Assembly: GCA_021325365.1 (NCBI GenBank)
Contig: JAJPHF010000079.1
Span: forward strand, 14,152-78,151
Reading direction: 5' to 3'
DNA length: 64,000 nt
Source of the DNA: Pseudomonadota bacterium
GTDB taxonomy: Bacteria; Chloroflexota; UBA6077; JAJPHF01
Each line of letters starts with the position of its first letter. The stretch's first letter is position 1. The notes below the pieces were generated by a model. It did no database searches and was not told the DNA's origin. It saw only the letters and a list, made by a program, of their open reading frames with translations. A program made the translations under genes and the position numbers. Positions 40,656 to 49,278 of this stretch are shown in pieces.

Positions 40656-41735
40656 ATGCCGCATCCGTTCGTCGCCCCACGTCGTCTCGTGCGGCTCGCG
40701 CCCGCGCTCCGGGCGGCGGCGGCCGCGCTGGCCGCGCTGAGCCTGGCCGCGTGCGCGGCCCAGGCGCCGGCCGCCCCGGCCAGCGGCGGCCCGCCCGCCG
40801 GCGCCGCGCCCGCGGCCAGCGGCCAGGCGGCCACCGCCGCCCCGCCGGAGCCGCGCCTGATCCGCTTCGGGCTGCCGTCGCTGGCGCTCTCCTACATGCC
40901 GATGTACCTCGCCGACGAGCAGGGCATCTTCGCGCAGCACGGCCTGCGCGCCGAGTTCACGATCATGGAGACGAACATCGCCCCGGCCGCGATGGATCGC
41001 GGCGAGACGGACATCGCCGGCAGCGGCACCAGCGCCGTGGACTACGCGCTGCAGGGTGGCGACGTGCGCATCTTCATGCGCCTCTTCGACCAGAGCCCCT
41101 GGACGCTGATCTCGCGCCCGGACATCCAGTCAGCCGCCGACCTGCGCGGCCAGACGATCGCCACCAGCGCCAGCACGCCCAAGCTGTTCGCGATCGCCGG
41201 CGTGCGCCACTTGGGGCTCGTGCCCGACCAGGACGTCCACTTCCTCGAGACCGGCGGCACGTCCGCCTCCTTCACCGCGCTGCTGAGCGGCCAGATCGGG
41301 GCGGCCGTGGTCACGCCGCCGTTCGACTCCAAGGCGAAGGCCCAGGGCTACCGCGAGCTGCTGTTCCTCGGCGACCTGCTCGGCCTGCCCTACGTCGACC
41401 TGCCCACCTCGAAGGCCAACCTGGACAAGCGGCCCGACGTCATCAAGGATACTATCCGCTCGCTATTCGAGAGCATGCGCTGGTGGCGCGACCGACCGGA
41501 CGACACCGTGGCGGCCATCGCCACGAAGTTCGACGTGGCTCCATCCGAGGCGAAGGACGCCTACGACACCTACACGCGCATCATGACGACCACGGGCGAC
41601 GTGGACGAGCGCAGCATCCGCACCTACATCGACACCGCGTCGCAGGTCAGCGGCGCCCGCCCCGACGTGCCCATCGACTCCCTGGTCGACACCCGCCTGC
41701 TGCACGAGGTGCAGGCGGAGATGGGGATCAAGTAG
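40656..41735 (+). CDS. NMT1/SsuA-type solute-binding lipoprotein
   Basis: 359 residues with lipobox SLAAC (Cys33) and a short linker. RFGLPSLALSYMPMYLADEQ, GIFAQHGLRAEFTIMETNIA, SAADLRGQTIATSASTPKLF and FDSKAKAQGYRELLFLGDLL give the NMT1-like fold. GGAG lies eight bases before the ATG; a TATACT box at 40573-40578 is a possible -10 element. No ABC permease nearby. An amidohydrolase gene converges on it. Confidence 0.86.
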   Translation: MPHPFVAPRRLVRLAPALRAAAAALAALSLAACAAQAPAAPASGGPPAGAAPAASGQAATAAPPEPRLIRFGLPSLALSYMPMYLADEQGIFAQHGLRAEFTIMETNIAPAAMDRGETDIAGSGTSAVDYALQGGDVRIFMRLFDQSPWTLISRPDIQSAADLRGQTIATSASTPKLFAIAGVRHLGLVPDQDVHFLETGGTSASFTALLSGQIGAAVVTPPFDSKAKAQGYRELLFLGDLLGLPYVDLPTSKANLDKRPDVIKDTIRSLFESMRWWRDRPDDTVAAIATKFDVAPSEAKDAYDTYTRIMTTTGDVDERSIRTYIDTASQVSGARPDVPIDSLVDTRLLHEVQAEMGIK

Positions 41736-41749
41736 CTTCTCCCAGAGAA

Positions 41750-41912
41750 GACAGGATGGTGGGGGACACCCCCACACCCCCGGTTGAGAGGAAGGAAAGG
41801 GCAAGTGGGGTGACACCCCCCCAGGCCCCCGGCAGGGGAGTCCCCCTGCACCCCCGGCGAGAAAGGCGGGCGGGGTAGGCCCACGGCAGGAGAGCGCTCC
41901 TGCACCCCCGGT
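41750..41912. repeat. G/C-rich imperfect hairpins, family E
   Basis: Three consecutive hairpin-like units, each ending in CACCCCCGG: GGTGGGGGACACCCCC, CAGGGGAGTCCCCCTG and CAGGAGAGCGCTCCTG. The last two share a form with different paired bases. Probably a bidirectional terminator region between convergent genes. Confidence 0.6.
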
Positions 41913-41913
41913 G

Positions 41914-43089
41914 CTAGTGGGCGGCGACGGCGGGCTTGCGGCGGCCGAAGTAGACCGACTCGGTCGGGAGGTCGGCGGGCTGGAGATTGAACCAGCGGAT
42001 GGCGTTCTGGCCGAGCACCAGCCGCAGGTCTTCCTCGCGGTCGCTCAGCACGCGCTCCAGCATGTTCACCGACTCCGGGAACTCCGAGTCCCAGTGCGCG
42101 TAATCGGAGGCGTACATCACCTGCGTGTTGCCCATCATGTCGAGCACGGTCGGCAGGATGTCCTCCTCGGGCTCGCAGGTGACGGCGATCTGCTCGCTCT
42201 TGATGATCTCGGACGGCTTGCGCTCGCACGCCGACCACTGCGGCCGGAGCTTCTCGAAGTGCTCGTCGAGCCGGCCTGCCCAGAACGGCAGCCAGCCGGC
42301 GGCGCCCTCCATGTAGGCGACTTTCAGGCGCGGGTAGCGGTCGAACACCCCTTCGCCGATCATGTGCATCATGGCGATCATCGCCTCGAAGGGGAACGCC
42401 GTCATGTGGACGTAGCTGTACTTCTCCATGCGCTCGGAGCCCGCGCCCATCACGCCGTTCACGCCGTACTGGCCGTCGTGGCCCGTCTGGGGGTGGACGG
42501 AGAGCGGCATGTTCAGCGCCTGCGCCGCCTCGTAGATCGGGTCGAAGCGGCGGTCGCCGAGGTTGATGCCGTAGACGTTCGTCGGCAGCATGGCGCTGAC
42601 GATGCCGTGGGCGGCCAGGAACTCCAGCTCCTTCACGGCGGCGGGCGGGTCCTGGCAGGGGATCAGGCCGACGCCCTTCAGGCGCTTGGGGGCGGCGGCG
42701 CAGTACTCCAGCAGCCAGCGGTTCACGGCGTGGCAGGTGGCGCCGGCGAGCCCCTTGTCTTGCAGGCCGTTCACGGTGAGGGCGACGGCCGTGCCGAAGA
42801 TGATGGCGACGTCGATGCCCTCCTGGTCCATGTCGGGCAGGCGCAGGAGCGGGTCGCGCATGCCGGGCCGCGACGTGCGGATGTGCGGCGCGAACGGCCC
42901 TGTCACGGACGGCCCCAGCCCCTCGCCCTTGGCCCAGACACGGCCCTCGAAGAACATGCGCGAGGCGCCCATGTGGTCCACGACGCGCTTCGGGGCGCGG
43001 GCCGCGTACTCCTCGGGCAGCCAGGGCCCCAGCTCCTCGTCGGGCTCGCTGCAGTGCCCATCGGCGTCGACGACGAGTGCAAGCGACAT
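41914..43089 (-). CDS. amidohydrolase-2 family metal-dependent hydrolase
   Basis: 391 residues. LVVDADGHCSEPDEELGPWL (D-x-H variant D-G-H), DMDQEGIDVAIIFGTAVALT, LSVHPQTGHDGQYGVNG with the central histidine, LKVAYMEGAAGWLPFWAGRL, and MYASDYAHWDSEFPESVNML with the terminal aspartate. Same superfamily as 35317-36381. GGAG lies seven bases before ATG 43089. It starts 15 bases after the end of a molybdopterin oxidoreductase gene on the same strand, so they form an operon. Confidence 0.87.
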   Translation of the reverse strand: MSLALVVDADGHCSEPDEELGPWLPEEYAARAPKRVVDHMGASRMFFEGRVWAKGEGLGPSVTGPFAPHIRTSRPGMRDPLLRLPDMDQEGIDVAIIFGTAVALTVNGLQDKGLAGATCHAVNRWLLEYCAAAPKRLKGVGLIPCQDPPAAVKELEFLAAHGIVSAMLPTNVYGINLGDRRFDPIYEAAQALNMPLSVHPQTGHDGQYGVNGVMGAGSERMEKYSYVHMTAFPFEAMIAMMHMIGEGVFDRYPRLKVAYMEGAAGWLPFWAGRLDEHFEKLRPQWSACERKPSEIIKSEQIAVTCEPEEDILPTVLDMMGNTQVMYASDYAHWDSEFPESVNMLERVLSDREEDLRLVLGQNAIRWFNLQPADLPTESVYFGRRKPAVAAH

Positions 43090-43104
43090 GGTCAAGCTCC
43101 TTTG

Positions 43105-45549
43105 TTACTCGGCGGCGAGCGGGCGGAGGCGGCAGAGGGTGGAGCGGTGGGGCGTGCCGCCGCTGATCGGGTCGTGGCGCTCGTTGTGAACGAGCAGGTT
43201 CACGTTGGCGCCGTCGGATGCGAATGGATCGAGCGGCGGCAGGCCGAGCGGCTCGCAGCCCTGCCACCAGCCGTGGCTCGTACAGACCACCCCGGGCAGG
43301 ATCGCCTCGGTCACGCGCGCCTGGACGCGCACGCCGCCGCTGGGCGTCTCCAGCGCCACCCAGTCGCCGTCGGCGATGCCGTAGGCAGCCGCCGTGTCAG
43401 GGTGCAGCTCGGCCGTCGGGTGGGGCAGCGTCTTGCGGAGCCGCGGCAGGCCGCGGTGCTGACTGTGCAGGTACTGCGGGCGCTTGGCGTTCGTGAGCAC
43501 CAGCGGGAACTCGGCGGCGACGGCCGGCTGGCTCACGGGGCTGAGGGCCGGCTCGACGTAGGTGGGCAGCGGCGGCTGCCCCTCCCGCGCGAACGGGACG
43601 GCGTATAGCTCCACCTTGCGGGTGGGGGTGGCGAAGCCTTTGGGGTCGCCCGTGCTCGGGTCGGGCTCGGCGTAGCTCTCGTAGCGCAGGGGCTGCCGCG
43701 GGATCGTGACGCCGTAGGGCTGCTCGGCCAGCGCGTCCCAGGTGAGGCCGCTGGGCGCCAGGACGTAGTCGTAGCCCGCGGCCACGTCGCCGTCCCAGAA
43801 CTCCGCGCCGAACCCCAGGCGGCAGGCGAGCGCGAAGATGATCTCGACGTCGGCGCGGCGCTCGTGGCGCGGCGCGACGACGGCCGGCCGCCGCTGGACG
43901 TGGGCCATCGCCTCGATCGGGTAGCGGAAGCCGAGGTGCAGCGCCTCGAACTCCAGGAAGCTGGCCGCGGGCAGGACGACGTCCGCGTACTGGCTGGTGG
44001 GGGTGTGCGTTAGCTCGACCTGGGCGAAGAACTCCAGGCGCTCCAGCGCCGCGCGGCCGCGCAGCGTGTCGCCGTTTGCCAGCAGCATGTTGCCGCCGAA
44101 GCTGACCAGCGCGCGGATCGGGTAGGGCTCGCCCTCCAGCACGGCCCGATACAGGTCGTAGGCGGCGACAGCGCCAGGGCGCGCGGGCGGGCCGAGGGGC
44201 CGCTCCGCCCGCCCCAGGCGCTCGCCGGCGAGCGCGGCGTCGAGGGCGCCCTTGACGGCGAGGGAGTTGACCAGCGGCCCGGGCGCGCGCACGTTGCCGC
44301 CCTCGCGGTCCCAGTCGCCCAGCAGCGCGTAGAGCACCGCGATCCCGCGGCACGCCTGGGTGGCGTTCGTGTGCTGGACGAGGCCGTTGTGGAAGTAGTG
44401 GCCGACCGGGCGATGCTCGGCCAGCAGGCGGGCAGCCGCCACGATCTGTGCGGCGGGGACGCCGGTGATGGCGGCGGCCACCTCGGGCGGGTACTGCGCG
44501 GCCTCGGCGGCCAGCCGCTCGAACACCGGCTGGCAGTCCACCGTCTGGCCGTCGGCGAGGCGCACCGGCCGCGTGCCGCGCAGGCCAAGCCCGGCCGCGC
44601 CGCCGTCGTAGACGCCGCGCCCGGCATCGTAGGCGACCAGCGCGCCGCTCCCCGCGCGCACGGCCACGTAGCCCGTGCCGGTCGGCCGCGCGGCACCCGC
44701 CGCGAATTCGGCGTCGGCCACGTCGGCGGCCAGGAGCAGCTGGCCCGTATCGCCGCGCACGAGCAGCGGCGCGTTCGTCCACTCGCGCACGAACGGCTCG
44801 TCGTAGCGGCCTTCCGCGATCAGGAGGTGGATGAGGCTGAGCGCCAGCGCGCCGTCGGTGCCCGGCCGCACTTGCAGGAACACGTCGGCGCGGGTGGCGG
44901 GGCCGACGCGGCGCGGATCGACGACCACCAGCTTGGCGCCGCGCGCCTTCGCGGCGACCACGTCCTGAGCGAGACTCAAGAAGTTGCCGTTCGGGTTGGT
45001 GCCCCAGAGGAGGATGCAGCCGCTGTGGGCGAGATCGGGCATGGGCAGGCGGTCGGCGCCGAACGTGTAGGCGGCGGCGCCGGTGTCGCGCGGCCACTGG
45101 CAGAGGTGCGTGGTGCTGACCACGTTTGGCGTGCCGAACAGGGCCGTCAGGCGCCCCAGCCACGGCTCGACCTCGTTGAGCCCGGTGCCGCCGCTGGTGC
45201 CCTTGCTGAACGCCACGGCGCGCGGGCCGTCGGCGGCGCGCACGGCCAGCAGCTTCGCCGCGATGAGGTCGAGCGCCTCGTCCCAGGAGATGCGCTCCCA
45301 GCCGGGGTCGGGGTCGGTCTTGGGGCGCGTGCGGCGCATGGGGTAGTTCACGCGCTCGGGCTGGTCGAGGAACTCAGGGGCGGCCCGTCCTTTGGCGCAG
45401 ATGGCGCCGCCGTAAGGGTGGGTCGGATCAGGGTCGACGCGGAGGACGCGGTCGCCGGCCACCGTCGTGACGGTCGGGCAGTGGACCGCGCACAGCCCGC
45501 AGTAGCCTCGCACCGTCCGCGTCGCCGCGCCCTGGTCCACGGCCATCAT
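43105..45549 (-). CDS. molybdopterin-dependent oxidoreductase, DMSO-reductase family
   Basis: 814 residues. N-terminal iron-sulfur motif GYCGLCAVHCPT...CAKGRAAPEFLD, four cysteines that hold one [4Fe-4S] cluster, then the molybdopterin domains: WDEALDLIAAKLLAVRAADG, ILLWGTNPNGNFLSLAQDVV, KLVVVDPRRVGPATRADVFL, and the C-terminal dinucleotide-binding barrel with NAKRPQYLHSQHRGLPRLRK and GIADGDWVALETPSGGVRVQ. No Tat signal is seen, so it is probably cytoplasmic. Substrate unknown; the ligand region (TTHLCQWPRDTG) offers a cysteine as possible Mo ligand. GGGGGTGG precedes ATG 45549. Cotranscribed with the downstream amidohydrolase. Confidence 0.88.
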   Translation of the reverse strand: MMAVDQGAATRTVRGYCGLCAVHCPTVTTVAGDRVLRVDPDPTHPYGGAICAKGRAAPEFLDQPERVNYPMRRTRPKTDPDPGWERISWDEALDLIAAKLLAVRAADGPRAVAFSKGTSGGTGLNEVEPWLGRLTALFGTPNVVSTTHLCQWPRDTGAAAYTFGADRLPMPDLAHSGCILLWGTNPNGNFLSLAQDVVAAKARGAKLVVVDPRRVGPATRADVFLQVRPGTDGALALSLIHLLIAEGRYDEPFVREWTNAPLLVRGDTGQLLLAADVADAEFAAGAARPTGTGYVAVRAGSGALVAYDAGRGVYDGGAAGLGLRGTRPVRLADGQTVDCQPVFERLAAEAAQYPPEVAAAITGVPAAQIVAAARLLAEHRPVGHYFHNGLVQHTNATQACRGIAVLYALLGDWDREGGNVRAPGPLVNSLAVKGALDAALAGERLGRAERPLGPPARPGAVAAYDLYRAVLEGEPYPIRALVSFGGNMLLANGDTLRGRAALERLEFFAQVELTHTPTSQYADVVLPAASFLEFEALHLGFRYPIEAMAHVQRRPAVVAPRHERRADVEIIFALACRLGFGAEFWDGDVAAGYDYVLAPSGLTWDALAEQPYGVTIPRQPLRYESYAEPDPSTGDPKGFATPTRKVELYAVPFAREGQPPLPTYVEPALSPVSQPAVAAEFPLVLTNAKRPQYLHSQHRGLPRLRKTLPHPTAELHPDTAAAYGIADGDWVALETPSGGVRVQARVTEAILPGVVCTSHGWWQGCEPLGLPPLDPFASDGANVNLLVHNERHDPISGGTPHRSTLCRLRPLAAE

Positions 45550-45710
45550 CCACCCCCGATCCGTCGTCAGCGCCCAGCCTGCAGCACGCCCCGGCCGCGG
45601 CGATCTCGCCCCGTTCGCCCGGAGCATAGCGCCGGGCGCCGGCGGCGGCAACCTGGCAGGGTGCAGCAAGCGGCGCCCCTAGAGGCCATTCGCAAGCACG
45701 CCGACGGCGG

Positions 45711-46280
45711 TCAGGCGGGCGGCACTTGCGCAAACAGCTCGCTGATTGGCAGCGCGAAGCCCGGCAGCAGCGGCGACTGCAGGCTATCGCCTTCGAGCAG
45801 CGTCGCGATCAACTGGAGCGCCGCGTCCACGCGCCGGTACACCTCGACCTGCCGCCGCTGCCAGTTGACGATCCAGTATTCGCGCACGCCCCGGCGGGAG
45901 TAGAGCTTGAGCTTGGCCTCGCGATCGCGCCGCTCGTTGGTCGAGCCGGGCGAGAGTATCTCTACGACGAGGTCGGGAGCAGCGTGCAGCTTGCCGTCGG
46001 GCGCCAGTGTCGTTGCCAGCCGTTCCCTGCTGACCCACACGAGGTCCGGCGCCACGTCGTCGTCATCAGCAAGGATGACGCCCGGCGCGACGCTTACCTG
46101 GCCCGCGCCGGTCTCGCGGCTCCAGCGCTGAAGCGGTGCGCCCAGGTCCATGCAAAGAAGCTGGTGATAGTAGTGTGGCTGCCGCGACACGTACAGCTCC
46201 CCGTCGATGATCTCGTAGCGCTTGCCGTCGTCGGGCAGCAGCTCCAGGTCAGCCGACGTCCAGCGCAGCGACTGGGTCAT
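45711..46280 (-). CDS. Uma2-family restriction-endonuclease-fold protein
   Basis: 189 residues. LPDDGKRYEIIDGELYVSRQ, VAPGVILADDDDVAPDLVWV and APDLVVEILSPGSTNERRDR, then KLKLYSRRGVREYWIVNWQR, form the PD-(D/E)XK core of the Uma2 family (COG4636), abundant in Chloroflexota and cyanobacteria. The biological role is unknown. GGGAGGAG sits before ATG 46280. Divergent from the antiporter gene. Confidence 0.9.
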   Translation of the reverse strand: MTQSLRWTSADLELLPDDGKRYEIIDGELYVSRQPHYYHQLLCMDLGAPLQRWSRETGAGQVSVAPGVILADDDDVAPDLVWVSRERLATTLAPDGKLHAAPDLVVEILSPGSTNERRDREAKLKLYSRRGVREYWIVNWQRRQVEVYRRVDAALQLIATLLEGDSLQSPLLPGFALPISELFAQVPPA

Positions 46281-46508
46281 GGCTCCTCCCACCGCGATGG
46301 CACCACCGCTCGTTTATCTGGCTACATGATATACGGCGTCGGCGGCTGCGCAGCCCCGAGAGAGCGTGTCTACCGTGCGGTAGAGTATGGACCAGCGGGG
46401 GGCGCGGGATCGTCACTGCCTGCGAAGCGCGATGATGGCCTTTGGCGACGCCACCGTGTCAGCGCAACCGGCCTGACCTATGTCGAACCGACAGGGAGCC
46501 TGATCGCC

Positions 46509-48095
46509 ATGTCCGACCTGCTGACGGGCTTCGGCCTGATCGCGGTGGTGCTGACGATAGCCGCGCTCACCTCGGGCCTGGTGGCGCGGGCGCCGGTCTC
46601 GTCGCCGATGATCTTCCTGGCCCTCGGCTTCCTGCTCGGCGAGCACGGGCTCGGGGTCCTTCGCATCGGCCCGCACAGCGCCGTGTTGGAAGTGGTCGCG
46701 GTGTTGAGCCTGTCCTTCGTGCTATTTCTCGACGCCATCCGCCTGCGCTTCGACGAGATGGGCAAGGACTGGCTGGTGCCGGTGCTGGCCCTGGGCCCCG
46801 GCACGATCCTCACCGTGCTGCTCATCGCCGGCGCGGCAGCGCTGTTGCTGGCGCTGCCGCCGATCCAGGCGGTCCTCCTCGGCGCCGTCCTGTCGTCGGT
46901 CGACCCCGTCGTGCTGCGCGACGTGGTGCGCGACAAGCGCATCCCGCGCTCGGTCCGCCGCGCGCTGCAGACGGAGGCGGGCACCAACGACCTGGTGGTG
47001 CTGCCGATCATCCTCGTCGCGGCGGCGGTGGCCCTGGGGCAAACGGGCGGCGCGGCCGACTGGCTGGTGCTGCTGGGGCGGCTGTTCCTGCTCGGGCCGC
47101 TGGTCGGGCTGGCCGTCGGGGCAGCCTACGTCTGGCTGATGCGGCAGGCGCGCGCCCATACCCCGATCAGCAGCGAGTACCGGGCCATCGGCGGCGTCGG
47201 GACACTGCTCGCGGCGTACGTCGCGGGCGAGGCCGCCGGCAGCAGCGGCTTCCTGGCCGTGTTCGCGGCCGGCGTGGCGGTGGTGGCGCTCGACTACGAC
47301 GTCTGCGACTGCTTCCTCGACTTCGGCGCGATCATGTCCGAGCTGGTGATGCTGCTCGCGTTCATCCTGTTCGGAGCGATGCTCTCGACCGCGATCGGCA
47401 CGGTCCCGCTGCTCCCCTCACTGCTGTTCGCAGGCGTCGTGCTGGTGATCGCGCGGCCGGTGGCCATCGGCCTGGTGCTGTGGCGCGCCCCGATCAGCGG
47501 CCGGGGGCGGCGGTTCATCGGCTGGTTCGGGCCGCGCGGGCTCAGCTCGCTGCTGTTCGGGCTGCTGCTGGTGGCCGACGGCGTCCCCGGCGCTGAGCAG
47601 CTCCTCGCGCTGGCGGGCGTGGTGGTGATCGTCTCGGTCATCGCCCACGGCGTGTCGGCAGCGCCGCTAGCCGAGCGCTACGCCCGGGCCGTCGCCCGCG
47701 CCACGCTGGCCGAAGAGCGCGAGGCTACGGCGGCGGGTCTGTTCCACAGGGCCGCGGGCGCCGTGCCGCGCATCACCCCGGCCGAGCTGGCGGCGCGGCT
47801 GGCGAGCGACGCCCCGCCGCTGGTGCTCGACGTGCGGTCGCGCTCGTCTTACGACCATGACCGCGCGCGCATTCCGGGCAGCGTGCGCGTCCCTCCGGAC
47901 GAGGTGACCGAGTGGGCGGCCGGGCAGCCGCGCGGGCGGCCCGTCGTCGCCTACTGCACCTGACCGGACGAGGCCACCAGCGCCCGTGCGGCGCAGCAGT
48001 TACGCTCCCTGGGCTTCGACGCGGCCGCGCTCCAGGGCGGCTTCACGGCCTGGCGCGCCGCCTACCCCGTCGAGCCGGTCGATGCGGCGGCTTGA
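46509..48095 (+). CDS. CPA1-type Na+/H+ antiporter fused to rhodanese, with in-frame UGA
   Basis: The first 484 codons encode a cation/proton antiporter with about 12 membrane helices (LGFLLGEHGLGVLRIGPHSA, AVLLGAVLSSVDPVVLRDVV, LQTEAGTNDLVVLPIILVAA with the N-D pair typical of this family), followed by a rhodanese domain (ITPAELAARLASDAPPLVLD, VRSRSSYDHDRARIPGSVRV). The frame meets TGA at 47961-47963 directly after PVVAYCT, then continues in the same frame PDEATSARAAQQLRSLGFDA and on to a TGA at 48093-48095. Relatives have YCTCPDEATSA here, so UGA stands at a cysteine position. Either selenocysteine, a point nonsense mutation or a sequencing error. AGGGAGC lies upstream of ATG 46509. Confidence 0.78.
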
Positions 48096-48291
48096 GGGGA
48101 TGGCCGGCCGCGCGCAAGTTGGCCGGTGACCAAGAGCTGCTATAGCGTTCCTGCAGGTCATTCGGGCAGCCTGCCCGACGTGCAGCAGTTCACAGCTGCA
48201 GTGTGCGCTACTTCACGGTAGCCGTCCGCAGGGCCGCCTAAGATGATCGTGCCAGATGACTTTCACGACGGTAAGCGAAAGGAGTCGGGTA

Positions 48292-48363
48292 ATGATCTAC
48301 GTCGGTTGGTGGCTCCCGTTGTTCCAGCATTTCCAGGTCTCGCTGCTCTCGTGGTTTCACTAG
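48292..48363 (+). CDS. possible 23-residue hydrophobic microprotein
   Basis: ATG 48292 is preceded by AAAGGAG at a proper 7-base spacing. The product (MIYVGWWLPLFQHFQ, then VSLLSWFH) is strongly hydrophobic and tryptophan-rich. It may be a small membrane peptide or a leader for the lipoprotein gene that follows. The rest of 48096-48422 holds no other gene; GGCAGCCTGCC and similar short palindromes lie near 48169. Confidence 0.35.
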   Translation: MIYVGWWLPLFQHFQVSLLSWFH

Positions 48364-48422
48364 TGTGACCCCCAATGGCCCAGCCCGGCCCTTGGGCTCG
48401 CGTAGGATGCAGGAGTTCAACC

Positions 48423-49058
48423 ATGTGGACACGCCGACTGGCAACCCTGACGATGGTGCTCCTTCTCGGCACGGCCGGTTGCGCGACGCCCTCCCTCCTG
48501 GGATTCGCCCCTCCATCCGGCCCGGAGCGCGGGGGACCGAGCGGCCCCTTGCCAGGGGATGCGCCGGCGCCGCCGGCAGCCAGTCGCGCGCGGCCGGCTC
48601 CCGCCGCGCCGGCGAGCAACGCGAGCGTGAGCCGTGACGATGCTCCGGCCAGCACGGCCGCGGACACGTCGGAGCGGGAGTATCTGGACGCGGTCCGGCC
48701 GCTATTGCAGCGGCTCCGCGACAACGGGCGCGACAGCATGCGCTTGCTGGACACGCTCGGCAGTCGATCGCGAGCTGCCGACGTCGAGTCGCGAGCCACG
48801 ACCCTCAAGGAGCAGGTCGATGAGCTGCAGGGCGAGGTCGACGCGCTCACCCCGCCCGCCCGCTACCAGCGTGCCCACGACGATCTGCAACGTGCGCTTG
48901 CCAGCCAGCGGGACTTCCTCGACAGCGAGCTACAGGCCTACGCGCACCGCGACGAGCGGACCGCGCTCCGTGACGCGCTCGACCGCGCGGGCGACCAGGC
49001 GAGCGACGCCATGCACTACTACGCCGCGGCGAGCGACGCGTTGGGAATCCTGCCCTAA
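48423..49058 (+). CDS. lipoprotein with coiled-coil domain
   Basis: 211 residues. Lipobox GTAGC (Cys20), a proline/alanine/serine linker to about residue 85, then a long helical domain (REYLDAVRPLLQRLRDNGRD, ATTLKEQVDELQGEVDALTP, YQRAHDDLQRALASQRDFLD). The helical part resembles generic envelope coiled-coil proteins. AGGAG eight bases before the ATG. Function unknown. Confidence 0.72.
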   Translation: MWTRRLATLTMVLLLGTAGCATPSLLGFAPPSGPERGGPSGPLPGDAPAPPAASRARPAPAAPASNASVSRDDAPASTAADTSEREYLDAVRPLLQRLRDNGRDSMRLLDTLGSRSRAADVESRATTLKEQVDELQGEVDALTPPARYQRAHDDLQRALASQRDFLDSELQAYAHRDERTALRDALDRAGDQASDAMHYYAAASDALGILP

Positions 49059-49070
49059 GCGGCCGGCCCA

Positions 49071-49113
49071 GGATGGTGTGTATGTTTGGCTTCGCCAAAG
49101 AGACACACCATCC
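49071..49113 (+). terminator. long hairpin after the lipoprotein gene
   Basis: GGATGGTGTGT (49071-49081) pairs with ACACACCATCC (49103-49113) and TTTGGC with GCCAAA at the tip. No U-tract follows, but position and strength suit transcript termination or mRNA protection. Confidence 0.55.
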
Positions 49114-49278
49114 CGGCCGAGTGCTTAGCGCGCGTTGTCGGTGCTAAGATTGCCGCCGAGCGTAGAGGTTGGCGCGCCGCCCGGGCGCGGTGCAGCCGCC
49201 GACGAGCGAGCGACGGGGCGCGCGGACGGGGTGTTGCTGGGGGCCAGGGACGGCGCTCTGATAGGAAAGGTCGGTCCA

